Positions 33,687 to 40,179 of a stretch of 40,179 bases of DNA are shown here, piece after piece. Location: positions 1 through 40,179 of IMG/VR virus record IMGVR_UViG_3300037674_000070; one strand, 5' to 3'. A program made the position numbers and the translations under genes. How positions within the stretch are numbered: the first letter of the stretch is position 1; every line of letters begins with the position of its first letter. Under the pieces are notes generated by a model, which worked only from the letters and a program-made list of their open reading frames with translations, had not been told where the DNA came from and did not search any database. This DNA is from a virus.

Positions 33687-34053
33687 TGGCTGTAGTTTAC
33701 TAGGTAAAGATCCTTATATACCTGAAGTAAAGCCAGTAGAAGTAGTTACTATTACTAAACCTGCTGCTATATATCATCCTCCTTTACCTAATCAGGTAAG
33801 GACAAAACCTGTAGAATGGAGAGTATTGACTCCTGACATTATGGATGAGTATCTTACAGACTTGAAAGAAGGCAACGCACCTACTAATGTATACTATGGT
33901 GTCAGCCCTACAGGGTATGAAAATCTATCAGTTAATATGGCAGAACTTAAAAGATATATACGTCAGGTACTTTCTATAGTCACTTACTATAAAGAATTAG
34001 ATGAGGAAGAAGATGCCAGCAAAGAAGAAAACTCAGACCAGAAAGAAAAGTAA
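33643..34053 (+). CDS. Outer-membrane spanin-like lipoprotein (Rz1-type)
   Basis: The 136-aa protein starts inside the i-spanin gene. A signal peptide (KLLLILLVVSSSGC) ends in a lipobox with Cys17, predicting a lipoprotein sorted to the outer membrane. After it comes a Pro-rich stretch (DPYIPEVKPVEV, KPAAIYHPPLPNQV), common in o-spanins, and a conserved-looking part (LTPDIMDEYLTDLKEGNAPT, MAELKRYIRQVLSIVTYY) that I recall in marine phages. The C-terminus is acidic then basic. It is longer than Rz1 of lambda (60 aa). With the overlapping i-spanin it would complete the two-component spanin. The next gene begins inside its end. Confidence 0.82.
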   Translation: MNLKLLLILLVVSSSGCSLLGKDPYIPEVKPVEVVTITKPAAIYHPPLPNQVRTKPVEWRVLTPDIMDEYLTDLKEGNAPTNVYYGVSPTGYENLSVNMAELKRYIRQVLSIVTYYKELDEEEDASKEENSDQKEK

Positions 34054-34219
34054 AAGTAAAGTTAATGAAGCAGGTAATTATACTAAGCCTACTATGCGTA
34101 AGAACTTATTTAATAAAATTAAAGCAGGTACAAAAGGCGGTAAAAGTGGGCAATGGAGTGCGAGAAAAGCTCAGTTATTGGCTTCTGAATATAAAAAGAA
34201 AGGTGGGGGATACACATAA
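34013..34219 (+). CDS. Small basic conserved phage protein, 68 aa
   Basis: Start at the ATG at 34013, with GAGGAAGA upstream; an upstream in-frame start at 34001 adds only MRKK. The N-terminus is very basic (PAKKKTQTRKKSKSK), then NYTKPTMRKNLFNKIKAGTK and GQWSARKAQLLASEYKKKGG. I recognise the NYTKPxMRKxLFNxIKAGxKGG...GQWSARKAQ pattern as widespread in phages of marine bacteria; its function is not known to me. High charge suggests nucleic acid binding or packaging with DNA. It overlaps the spanin gene and is followed without a gap by the next gene (ATA ATG). Confidence 0.8.
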   Translation: MPAKKKTQTRKKSKSKVNEAGNYTKPTMRKNLFNKIKAGTKGGKSGQWSARKAQLLASEYKKKGGGYT

Positions 34220-34461
34220 TGCCTCTTAAAAAATCACAGAAATCTTTAAAGAACTGGACTAAGCAGAAGTGGCGTACTAAATCAGGTAAACCTAGTGCTA
34301 AAACAGGAGAAAGGTATCTACCTGAAAAAGCTATTAAGTCTCTTAGTAACAAAGAGTATGCAGCCACTACTAAAAAGAAAAGAGCAGATACAAAAAAAGG
34401 CAAACAACATTCAGCCCAACCTAAAAAGATTGCAAAAAAAACTAAATCTTATAGGAAATAA
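34219..34461 (+). CDS. Small basic conserved phage protein, 80 aa
   Basis: The protein has SLKNWTKQKWRTKSGKPSAK, then GERYLPEKAIKSLSNKEYAA and KQHSAQPKKIAKKTKSYRK. This pattern (WRTKSGKxS...GERYLPxxAI.......KKxxG.Q...PKKIAKK) occurs in many phages and is, I believe, the DUF5872 type; I could not check the name. It is extremely Lys-rich with no acidic domain or membrane segment. Its first base is the last base of the previous gene's stop. Three such basic genes in a row suggest a common role, perhaps DNA binding in the head. Confidence 0.8.
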   Translation: MPLKKSQKSLKNWTKQKWRTKSGKPSAKTGERYLPEKAIKSLSNKEYAATTKKKRADTKKGKQHSAQPKKIAKKTKSYRK

Positions 34462-34463
34462 TT

Positions 34464-34757
34464 ATGGCCCATGAAGATAGAAAAAAAGCCATGCTTAAAA
34501 AGCACAGGCTTAAAGGTGTAAACAAACCTAAAAGAACTCCAGATCATAAAACTAAATCTCACATGGTACTAGCTCAAGAAGGACATGAGCTAAAGCTTAT
34601 AAGGTTTGGGCAACAAGGAGTTAGGGGAGCAGGTAAAAATCCTAAGACTGCTAAAGATAAAGCCAGGAAGAAGTCTTACTATGCTAGACATAATGCTCAA
34701 GATGCCAAGCCTTCTAAGATGTCAGCTAGGTACTGGTCACATAAAGTAAAGTGGTGA
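34464..34757 (+). CDS. Small basic conserved phage protein, 97 aa
   Basis: The sequence KGVNKPKRTPDHKTKSHMVL, then KLIRFGQQGVRGAGKNPKTA, KKSYYARHNAQD and MSARYWSHKVKW, matches a family I know from cyanophages and pelagic phages with KxKSHxVxA.EG..xxxIRFGQQGV.GAG and a final RxWxxxxxW pattern. Function unknown to me; the IRFGQQG strand and RH/KW ends are its fixed points. It starts two bases after the previous stop and, like its neighbours, is strongly basic. It has no membrane part. Confidence 0.8.
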   Translation: MAHEDRKKAMLKKHRLKGVNKPKRTPDHKTKSHMVLAQEGHELKLIRFGQQGVRGAGKNPKTAKDKARKKSYYARHNAQDAKPSKMSARYWSHKVKW

Positions 34758-34763
34758 CTGTTT

Positions 34764-34967
34764 ATGATTACTACTTTATATCTTATATCACTACAAGTCT
34801 GGATTAACTTTGATACCTTTGAAGGCGATTATCAACTAGACGATTGTGCCAAAATAAAAGAGCATATACAGGAGAACTTTCCTGTTACAGCTACTTGTGT
34901 AACTGCCTGGGATGATATTCTAATCCATGATTCAAAAGTCTATATTGATAGTTTACAAATCAAATAA
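34764..34967 (+). CDS. Small hypothetical protein with two Cys, 67 aa
   Basis: The last rightward gene before the strand switch. The N-terminus (MITTLYLISLQVWINFD) is hydrophobic and may be a signal or strand; the rest has DDCAKIKEHIQENFPVTATC, where Cys28 and Cys47 could pair, and LIHDSKVYIDSLQIK. It begins six bases after the previous stop, with no visible ribosome site. I cannot name the family. A periplasmic or envelope-associated small protein is possible. No terminator hairpin was seen in the 34 bases before the opposite-strand gene. Confidence 0.55.
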   Translation: MITTLYLISLQVWINFDTFEGDYQLDDCAKIKEHIQENFPVTATCVTAWDDILIHDSKVYIDSLQIK

Positions 34968-35001
34968 CCAGCAATAAACCCTAGACAGAAAGCAAGCTCC
35001 A

Positions 35002-35256
35002 TTAATCCTTGTAAGCCTCATTCTTTTCAGTAGCAGGATCATCAGGAATAAATCTACCAAATTTATCTCTTGCTCTTTTTTTTATGTCAGTTACTTTTTC
35101 ACCAGCTTTTTCTTTAACTTCTTCAAGTCCCTCAGACACAGTATTCTTTACTTCTTCTACTACATCTTCTGTTTTTTTCTTAACATATTTTCCTGATGCA
35201 TTAAAAGTATGCTCAGACTCAGCAAATAAGTTTTTAAACCAGTTTAGTATAGACAT
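35002..35256 (-). CDS. Small amphipathic helical protein, 84 aa
   Basis: The ATG at 35256 has a good ribosome site (AGGAGA) upstream. Residues 1-12 (SILNWFKNLFAES) are amphipathic. The core is a Lys/Glu heptad-like helix (VKKKTEDVVEEVKNTVSEGL, EEVKEKAGEKVTDIKKRARD), followed by KFGRFIPDDPATEKNEA. This looks like YtxH- or apolipoprotein-type membrane-surface helices. It is the last gene of the leftward replication arm, 62 bases after the zinc-ribbon gene. Function unknown; a membrane-associated or coiled-coil interaction role is all that the sequence supports. Confidence 0.65.
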   Translation of the reverse strand: MSILNWFKNLFAESEHTFNASGKYVKKKTEDVVEEVKNTVSEGLEEVKEKAGEKVTDIKKRARDKFGRFIPDDPATEKNEAYKD

Positions 35257-35317
35257 CGTTTTCTCCTGTGTGTAATATCATTATTCCCCTATCTTTTCAT
35301 TCAAATTAGAATTGTGC

Positions 35318-35479
35318 TTAACAGGCTGCGGTAGGGGTTTTACTTTCCCCATAGTATACAAACACCAATGCATTGCATTCGGGACAAGAAAGGTTTGTCA
35401 TCATGGCGTGATCATCGTCATCTTCAAGATCCTGATCACCACCCCAGATAAGTTCAGTTTTACAGACCCAGCAATTCAT
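35318..35479 (-). CDS. Small zinc-ribbon protein, 53 aa
   Basis: This short gene begins at the ATG sharing bases with the thermonuclease stop (ATGA). The protein has CWVC at 3-6 and CPEC at 32-35, the two knuckles of a zinc ribbon, with an acidic linker (DQDLEDDDDHAMM) between and a short C-terminal part. I recall the same NCWxCxTELIWGGD...NLSCPxC arrangement in many marine phages. A DNA- or RNA-binding or RNA-polymerase-binding role would fit a zinc ribbon, but no function is known to me. An in-frame ATG six bases farther upstream is also possible. Confidence 0.8.
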   Translation of the reverse strand: MNCWVCKTELIWGGDQDLEDDDDHAMMTNLSCPECNALVFVYYGESKTPTAAC

Positions 35480-35865
35480 GCCCATACATGGGTCTTCTTA
35501 CTACCATCATATTTGATAGCGTGGCCCTCCTCTATTAATAGTTTACAGATGTTTCTTTTACTGTCGTGAGTAAACATATCAGCCAACAGCCTTCCATATT
35601 TATCTAGTTTGCCTCCATTAAGAGACTCAATATAAATAGCTTTACCACAAAGTACCTTCATTCTGTTCTTAGCTGCTAGGCCCAATACCTTCTCTGCTTT
35701 GTTTCTTGTTCGTGACTCTGGGGTGTCTATACCATTGGCTCTAAGTCTAACCTTACGATAAACACCAAAAGATAAATCCAGTAAGACATCCACAGTATCC
35801 CCATCTACAACACGATCTACTTCAGCTTTGTAGATATATTGTTGTTCTATTTTCTTTTTACTCAT
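35476..35865 (-). CDS. Staphylococcal-nuclease-like thermonuclease
   Basis: The 129-aa protein has the SNase (OB-fold) pattern: RVVDGDTVDV with Asp21, LRANGIDTPES with Arg42, Asp47, Thr48 and Glu50, and DKYGRLLAD with Arg92, matching the catalytic Arg/Glu/Arg and calcium-binding residues of staphylococcal nuclease. The length fits the core domain with no signal peptide, so it acts in the cell. Likely it cuts host or phage nucleic acid for nucleotide recycling or replication. Its start overlaps the DUF3310 gene stop (ATGA) and its stop overlaps the zinc-ribbon start. All key residues are present. Confidence 0.9.
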   Translation of the reverse strand: MSKKKIEQQYIYKAEVDRVVDGDTVDVLLDLSFGVYRKVRLRANGIDTPESRTRNKAEKVLGLAAKNRMKVLCGKAIYIESLNGGKLDKYGRLLADMFTHDSKRNICKLLIEEGHAIKYDGSKKTHVWA

Positions 35866-36239
35866 GGAAACCTGCCCTCTTTTAACTTAGCTATTAATTT
35901 ATCTTTAAACCATTGAGCCTTATTGAGATCTTCCACACCATTCTTATTAGGATACCTCCAATCATATTTCATAATGCTTCCACGCAAGTATCCAATAAAT
36001 TCTTCTGGAGTTAACATAGCTTCAATAGCATCTATACATTCAATAGTATCTGTTTTGTAGTGGCTAGGATTAATTTTATCATCTACTATTGAACCATTAA
36101 AAATTTCATATGCCACTTTCTCCTCCTTCCATTCTTTAGGTTTACCTGCATTATAAGCTCTGTCCCAAGCTTCAGGTGGCTCATCGTCCAGGCTCATTTT
36201 AATATCTGTTTTAGGCAAGCTGTTCTTCCAATCGTTCAT
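35862..36239 (-). CDS. DUF3310 protein (T7 gp1.7-like nucleotide kinase family)
   Basis: I choose the ATG at 36239 (125 aa; GGAAA lies just upstream) over starts farther upstream in the endonuclease gene. The C-terminal part has INPSHYKTDTIECIDAIEAM and EFIGYLRGSIMKYDWRYPNK then GVEDLNKAQWFKDKL, which is the DUF3310 pattern (NPxHY....ECID......G...G...KY..R...K....DL.KA..Y). T7 gp1.7 of this family is a nucleotide kinase, so a nucleotide-metabolism role is plausible. The N-terminal half (SLDDEPPEAWDRAYNAGKP) is acidic and unassigned. It overlaps the endonuclease gene by 29 bases. Confidence 0.82.
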   Translation of the reverse strand: MNDWKNSLPKTDIKMSLDDEPPEAWDRAYNAGKPKEWKEEKVAYEIFNGSIVDDKINPSHYKTDTIECIDAIEAMLTPEEFIGYLRGSIMKYDWRYPNKNGVEDLNKAQWFKDKLIAKLKEGRFP

Positions 36240-36663
36240 CAGATTTCCACTCTTCAGGTAAGGTATCAGAGGTGTACCATTTAAAATTGTTTTTACTGGC
36301 CCACTCTCCATGACTTCTTTTAGTACCGTCTTTTCTTTTTTGGGCAAAAGGCATAGGTAAAGTAGGGTCAGCAAATAAAAAAACTAATTCAGTATTAGGA
36401 GCTAATGTTTTTCTAATCCATACATACTTATTGTATTCAGCGTGATCCCAGAATCTTCCTTTTGCTTCAATCAGAATCTTTTTTTTACCAAACCATTTTG
36501 TAAAATCAGGCTCATATTTATGTTCAATTACATAGTCAACAGTATCTCCATGATGTTCCCAATCTTTAAGAACTGTAGCGTGTAAAGTTCTTTCAAAGGC
36601 AGAATCATATCCACCCTTAGATCTTCTTAAATCAGGTGGACGTTTCTTTCTTTTTCTCTGCAT
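36211..36663 (-). CDS. Endonuclease I, T7 gp3-like Holliday junction resolvase
   Basis: Starting at the ATG at 36663, which shares a base with the previous stop (TAATG) and has GGCAGAGG upstream, the protein is 150 aa, about the size of T7 gp3 (149). The PD-(D/E)xK residues are visible: SAFE with Glu24, HKYEPDFT with Asp53, and LIEAKGRF with Glu66 and Lys68. Further elements, EYNKYVWIRKTLAPNTELVF and SHGEWASKNNFKWY, match the fold of this resolvase. It cuts branched DNA before packaging and helps degrade host DNA. A TTG at 36687 is a less likely start. The N-terminus is strongly basic (QRKRKKRPPDLRRSK). Confidence 0.92.
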   Translation of the reverse strand: MQRKRKKRPPDLRRSKGGYDSAFERTLHATVLKDWEHHGDTVDYVIEHKYEPDFTKWFGKKKILIEAKGRFWDHAEYNKYVWIRKTLAPNTELVFLFADPTLPMPFAQKRKDGTKRSHGEWASKNNFKWYTSDTLPEEWKSDERLEEQLA

Positions 36664-36938
36664 TAACCTCTGCCTGTTTGCTGACAATAATTTTTTACAT
36701 CTAATAATGATATAGATTCTAGTGGTTTAGTTTTAAGAAGTCTTTTTAATATAGACTTCATTCCTTTACTAGACATAGCGATAGCATAATAGTAAGAATT
36801 ATTGTTGGCATACTCTGTTTTAGATATAGAGTTTTTAGTTACTTTGGCCCCTTCTTCATCTGATAAGTTTTCTTTTAACAGAGCCATACAATATTCTTCT
36901 GCTGTTCTATTTAGTTTTTTCATTAGCTTGGCATTCAT
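36663..36938 (-). CDS. Hypothetical protein, 91 aa
   Basis: The family is not recognised. The protein is basic and helical, with LNRTAEEYCMALLKENLSD, YYYAIAMSSKGMKSILKRLL and LLDVKNYCQQTGRG. Two Cys are far apart. It has no membrane segment. It sits between the exonuclease and endonuclease I, joined by ATGA and TAATG overlaps, so it is probably part of the same DNA-processing operon. No function is proposed. Confidence 0.7.
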   Translation of the reverse strand: MNAKLMKKLNRTAEEYCMALLKENLSDEEGAKVTKNSISKTEYANNNSYYYAIAMSSKGMKSILKRLLKTKPLESISLLDVKNYCQQTGRG

Positions 36939-37801
36939 AGTAAAGCCACCTCATCTACTTTAGGTAAAACTGCAACTCTGGTTAAATACTTTAGACCATT
37001 AGAGTATCTAAATGCTCTTAGTCCCTGGCCTCCATTGCTATCCTGCCAACAATCATGTTTGTGAGCGCAGTACACACAACCAACAGCTAACTTCATATTG
37101 CCTGATTTACCTTCAGCTACAGGCTGATAACACAATGCAGGGGGATCGTCTTTAGTTATAGCTTCTTTGATTTTTTCAATCTTGACTCTGGCATTAGGCT
37201 TAACCAGTTCTCCTGGTTCATAAGTAGTAAGCTCTCCTGTCTCTTTATTGATAGCAAGAAAGCCTCCTCTGGTGGTTTCTTCAGCAGTCTCATACGCAGA
37301 CAACTGCATAAGGTAACCAAATGTATCGCTCTCATGCAAAGAATTATCAGCAAACTTCTTGAATGCAAAGTTAGAAGCAGTCTTAATATCCACTACTTCA
37401 CCATTTATCTTGCAGTCAATGTGTCCTTTGATACCATCCAGAGACACTTCTTTCTGCTCATCAGTTACTTTGTTGTCTGTCATTCGTAATAACATTAGAA
37501 CTATTTCTTCTAAGAGATGACCATACAAAAACTTAATGAAAGTCTGTGGAGTTATTCTAGAAGGGAAGCTATTAGTCTTTCTACTATCAAACCAGAGCTG
37601 CCTTAGAGGTTTTCCTATGTTAGACATCCTGATAGTAAACTCATTAGAAGGTTGAGGAGAAGCCCAATGCTTAATAACTTCTTTAATTGCTTCACCTGTC
37701 TGTTCTATAGCTTCATCTGATAAATCAATAGCTCCATCATTCAGTTTATCTAGTTTGTTGTAGATGGATTTCACTATAAGGTTGTCCATAATTGATCCCA
37801 T
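36935..37801 (-). CDS. PD-(D/E)XK exonuclease, Cas4/RecB-like
   Basis: The 288-aa protein has Glu98/Glu99 in GHLLEEIV, GHIDCK with Asp129, VVDIKTAS with Asp138 and Lys140, and YLMQLSAY with Gln166, the RecB-type nuclease core. C-terminally, Cys224 and CVYC-x5-C (Cys242, 245, 251) could hold an iron-sulfur cluster as in Cas4 and AddB-like enzymes. It corresponds by position and type to the exonuclease of T7-like marine phages (the gp6 counterpart), which removes primers and degrades host DNA. An ATG at 37789 with a better ribosome site may be the true start; either start overlaps the zinc-finger gene upstream. Confidence 0.87.
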   Translation of the reverse strand: MGSIMDNLIVKSIYNKLDKLNDGAIDLSDEAIEQTGEAIKEVIKHWASPQPSNEFTIRMSNIGKPLRQLWFDSRKTNSFPSRITPQTFIKFLYGHLLEEIVLMLLRMTDNKVTDEQKEVSLDGIKGHIDCKINGEVVDIKTASNFAFKKFADNSLHESDTFGYLMQLSAYETAEETTRGGFLAINKETGELTTYEPGELVKPNARVKIEKIKEAITKDDPPALCYQPVAEGKSGNMKLAVGCVYCAHKHDCWQDSNGGQGLRAFRYSNGLKYLTRVAVLPKVDEVALL

Positions 37802-37991
37802 TGTTGTTTGTGGTTTTCCAGTAGAGACTTAATAATTTCTGATTAACAAGTCCTATGTAATAGTCTTGATTCTGAGGAGAAAATTTCATATGTCTTTTAC
37901 AACTGTTACAAAAATGTTTTTCTTTCCTGGTAAAATTTTTTGGTATTGTAGTTTTACACTTAATACATGGAGTATGTTTAAATAGATTCAT
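37746..37991 (-). CDS. Small zinc-finger protein, 81 aa
   Basis: The N-terminal part has CIKC at 9-12 and CNSC at 28-31 with basic residues between and after (KNFTRKEKHF, KRHMKF), a four-Cys zinc finger. The remainder (YYIGLVNQKLLSLYWKTTNN) has no motif. It starts on the DNA polymerase stop codon (TAATG) and its 3' end overlaps the exonuclease gene by about 45-56 bases. It may be an HNH-like remnant or a regulator that binds nucleic acid; there is no full HNH motif. It is probably translated from the same message as polymerase. Confidence 0.75.
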   Translation of the reverse strand: MNLFKHTPCIKCKTTIPKNFTRKEKHFCNSCKRHMKFSPQNQDYYIGLVNQKLLSLYWKTTNNNGINYGQPYSEIHLQQTR

Positions 37992-39763
37992 TAGTGTGTC
38001 TCGCTCCAGTTATTACCTACATTGTATTCACCAGTAAGAGGACAATTAAGTTCTAAAGAGTTACCTGCTTGTTCAATAGCAAGCACTCCTAGATTACCTA
38101 CTTGATTAGCTATGGTACACTCAGCTTCTATCTGCCATTCATCATGGACATTAGCAACAAAGTGAGTGTCATAAAGAGATAGGCTATTATTCAATATAAC
38201 CAACGCTTCTTTCATAACGATAGCACCTGCACCCTGCAACAAAGTATTCAAAGCACTATGCTCACTCCTTACTCCAAGCTTTCTGCCATCAAGTCCTTTT
38301 AGATATCCATTTTTTTGGAACGCTCTTGATACTCTATTTCTAAGATCTGCAAATGCAGGGAGATTATCGAAGAAAGATTTTCTAAGTCTCGTTCCAGTTT
38401 CTTTGTTTCCTCCAGCCACACTCCCAAGCTTTTCATCTCCTGCTCCATACAAGAGTGCATAGATGAATGTCTTTGCCTGATCTCTAGATTCAAGTCCTGC
38501 AAGGTGCTGGTTAGCTGTGTGTATGTCTCCTGATATGATTTCATTAGTGTAATCCTTATCATTCATGTAGTGAGCTAACATCCTTAACTCAAGTCCTGAA
38601 GCATCAATACCTACTAACTTATAATTAGAAGGCACTCTCCATAAACCTCTAAAGTCTCTACCATAAGGAGCCTTAACACTAGGCACTTGTGCCATGTTTG
38701 GTTTCCTGTGAGTCATACGTCCTGTCACAGTTCCATTGTGTATGACATGACTGTGTACTCTAAATGTTGAAGGGTTAGCCTCCTCTATCCAAGAGTTAAG
38801 CTGCGCTATGCGCTTCTCTAACAGGAAATAATGCTTAATTAGTTTAGCTTCTGGGATATCTGTGACAGTCTCTAATACTTTCTCATTCAGTATTGCTCTG
38901 CCTTTATCAGTAAACTTAGTAGGCTTCCATCCAAACTCCTGCAAGTATTCAATGAGCTGAATCCTGCTAGATACATTTACCTCTTTAACTTCAGTCCTGA
39001 CAACATGATCTTTATCAGTCTGCTGCATCTCAAGATACTCATCATCAGTTAGCCTAGTGCCTCCACCACATTCAGATACAGCGTTTCTTGCTACGCTGCC
39101 ATCCTTTTTGTACTTAGGATACAGCTTAGTCTCTATGATCTTAGGCTTGAAGACTTCCTTGATACTATTCTCAGTCTTGATGATGTCTTTCTGAAGCTCA
39201 CTCTGAATACCAGAAGCCTTATCGAAGTCCAGTAAGAAGCCATGTCTCTCTTGTTCACCTAATATCTCAGCGACACTATGCTCAAGATCAATACATTTTC
39301 TACTGTATCCTCTAGCTTCTTCTCGTAGCTCATGGAATACCCTGGTGTTCAGCTCTACATCTCTAATGCAATACTTCAGCATCTGCATAGAGTAGTGACT
39401 GTAATCATCAAACTCTATCTTTGGATAACGTAGTAAGGTTCCCCAATCAGCTAGTCTGTGTCCTGGCTTCCTGTCTGGACTACATAATCTGGAAAGAACT
39501 AATGTATCCAGTATCTCTTTACCTTTAGCAAAGTCAGGATAGTCCAGTATCTTTTTTACACAAGGTATGTCAAAGGTCAGAATGTTATGTCCTATTAAGG
39601 TATCTGCAGTATTAAGTAATGCTACAGCTTCATGTAGTTCATTAGGACCAAAGGATTCTATCTCCTCAGTATCTGCATTCTGAACTACAATGCACCATAT
39701 CTTTGTATACTTAACACCATCAGTTTCTACATCGAATACCATTCTTAATTTATCGTCACTCAT
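37991..39763 (-). CDS. DNA polymerase, family A, T7-like, with 3'-5' exonuclease
   Basis: The replicative polymerase, 590 aa (T7 gp5 has 704). The exonuclease is intact: FDVETDG with Asp11 and Glu13, IGHNILTFD with Asp65, YCIRD with Tyr131 and Asp135. The polymerase domain has motif A GIDASGLELRML with Asp387, motif B QAKTFIYALLYGAG with Lys431 and Tyr435, and motif C VHDEWQ with His540 and Asp541. Tyr435 aligns with T7 Tyr526 and E. coli Phe762. Between exonuclease and palm there is a short divergent segment (about 205-285); no clear thioredoxin-binding loop is seen by eye. The start overlaps the helicase stop (ATGA). Confidence 0.97.
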   Translation of the reverse strand: MSDDKLRMVFDVETDGVKYTKIWCIVVQNADTEEIESFGPNELHEAVALLNTADTLIGHNILTFDIPCVKKILDYPDFAKGKEILDTLVLSRLCSPDRKPGHRLADWGTLLRYPKIEFDDYSHYSMQMLKYCIRDVELNTRVFHELREEARGYSRKCIDLEHSVAEILGEQERHGFLLDFDKASGIQSELQKDIIKTENSIKEVFKPKIIETKLYPKYKKDGSVARNAVSECGGGTRLTDDEYLEMQQTDKDHVVRTEVKEVNVSSRIQLIEYLQEFGWKPTKFTDKGRAILNEKVLETVTDIPEAKLIKHYFLLEKRIAQLNSWIEEANPSTFRVHSHVIHNGTVTGRMTHRKPNMAQVPSVKAPYGRDFRGLWRVPSNYKLVGIDASGLELRMLAHYMNDKDYTNEIISGDIHTANQHLAGLESRDQAKTFIYALLYGAGDEKLGSVAGGNKETGTRLRKSFFDNLPAFADLRNRVSRAFQKNGYLKGLDGRKLGVRSEHSALNTLLQGAGAIVMKEALVILNNSLSLYDTHFVANVHDEWQIEAECTIANQVGNLGVLAIEQAGNSLELNCPLTGEYNVGNNWSETH

Positions 39764-40179
39764 AAGATAGTCTCCTCAGTAATTTCCATATCGCTCAGAT
39801 CTAACTCAGTCAATCTACCTGTTACTGTGTCGTAGATAATAGAACCTGCATCTCCTACCTCACCAGAGTATCTGTTCTTGAGGACTCTTAGCTTAGTTGT
39901 TCTAGCTTCACTTTCATCTTCTGCCTGTTGGTTTCTTTCAAGACCAATAACAGAATCAGCTATCTGAGCTATTACATGAGAGCCTCTAAGGTGACTAAGG
40001 TTTATCTCAGCTCCATTCTCATGCCCCTTGTTACCATCAAGTCTTCTTAGGTGAGAGACAGTAACAATAGAGATATCAAGTTCTTCACATAGCTCTCTGA
40101 ACTTATGCATGATCTTGTTGATCTCTGAAGTTTCGTTCTCTCCTCCTGCAGCACTGATCATGTGAATGTGATCAATAAA
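39760..40179 (-). CDS. Replicative DNA helicase (T7 gp4 / DnaB type), cut by window edge
   Basis: Only the last 139 residues are in the window; the frame is open through base 40179. The visible part is the end of a RecA-type hexameric helicase: FIDHIHMISA (Walker B strand), then ISIVTVSHLRRL, INLSHLRGSHVIAQIADSVI and LERNQQ, LKNRYSGEVGDAG and YDTVTGRL, closely following the C-terminal pattern of T7 gp4 (VICHLK, DLRGSGA, IALERNQQ, KxRFTG). Whether a primase domain is present cannot be seen. It is upstream of, and overlaps, the polymerase gene by four bases, matching coordinated replisome expression. Confidence 0.93.
   Translation of the reverse strand, partial: FIDHIHMISAAGGENETSEINKIMHKFRELCEELDISIVTVSHLRRLDGNKGHENGAEINLSHLRGSHVIAQIADSVIGLERNQQAEDESEARTTKLRVLKNRYSGEVGDAGSIIYDTVTGRLTELDLSDMEITEETIL

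Noticed and set aside
35312-35569. 85-aa plus-strand frame with a hydrophobic end
   Set aside because: It is opposite the zinc-ribbon and SNase genes, both of which have recognisable motifs and coupled starts.

Overview
The window is a 40.2 kb piece of the genome of a tailed double-stranded DNA phage with a podovirus-like (T7/P22-type) plan. The evidence is a complete packaging and head cassette, T7-type tail adaptor and nozzle-like proteins with no contractile sheath or long tape-measure gene, giant ejected-type virion proteins, and a T7-style replication set (family A DNA polymerase, gp4-type helicase, endonuclease I, a nuclease resembling Cas4/RecB). The DNA is AT-rich and many small genes resemble families I know from marine phages. 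I therefore infer a marine host, plausibly a low-GC alphaproteobacterium, but nothing in the sequence names the host. I see no integrase, repressor gene, RNA polymerase, tRNA, rRNA, insertion sequence or CRISPR array.

Layout. (1) 1-955, minus strand: a GIY-YIG nuclease cut by the window edge and an unknown 169-aa protein. (2) 956-2296: a gene-free control region with several repeat families, including four evenly spaced 20-bp dyads and a three-unit 20-bp tandem array. (3) 2297-10751, plus strand: small and large terminase, a probable decoration protein, portal, a small gene overprinted on the portal tail, two acidic proteins (the second a likely scaffold), major capsid protein and three tiny genes. 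(4) 10754-17314: tail adaptor, tail hub/nozzle-like protein, repeat-rich fibre, glycine-rich fibre tip and a fibre-associated protein. (5) 17311-18726: a class 3 lipase-like hydrolase, an EF-hand membrane protein, a holin-like protein and a small repeat protein. (6) 18746-32056: five proteins, three of them very large (1343, 626 and 1849 aa), probably internal or ejected virion proteins. (7) 32056-34967: T4-type lysozyme, several small membrane proteins, an overlapping inner/outer spanin pair, three very basic small proteins and one small unknown. (8) 35002-40179, minus strand: replication and nucleotide metabolism, tightly packed with start/stop overlaps.

The two transcription arms diverge from the 956-2296 region and converge near 34970-35000. 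If the genome is circular or circularly permuted, the minus-strand genes at both window ends could be one leftward early arm started from the control region, and the plus-strand genes one rightward late arm. Two intrinsic-type terminators (after the putative decoration gene and after the capsid gene) would tune dosage within the late arm.

Features worth a second look: the large terminase carries an N-terminal segment resembling the DNA-binding domain of serine recombinases; a real-looking gene is overprinted on the portal C-terminus; a lipase sits between the fibre and lysis genes; the lysozyme has Cys in place of the T4 catalytic Asp; and the control region has regular operator or iteron arrays. 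I did not find a clearly new defence or counter-defence system.
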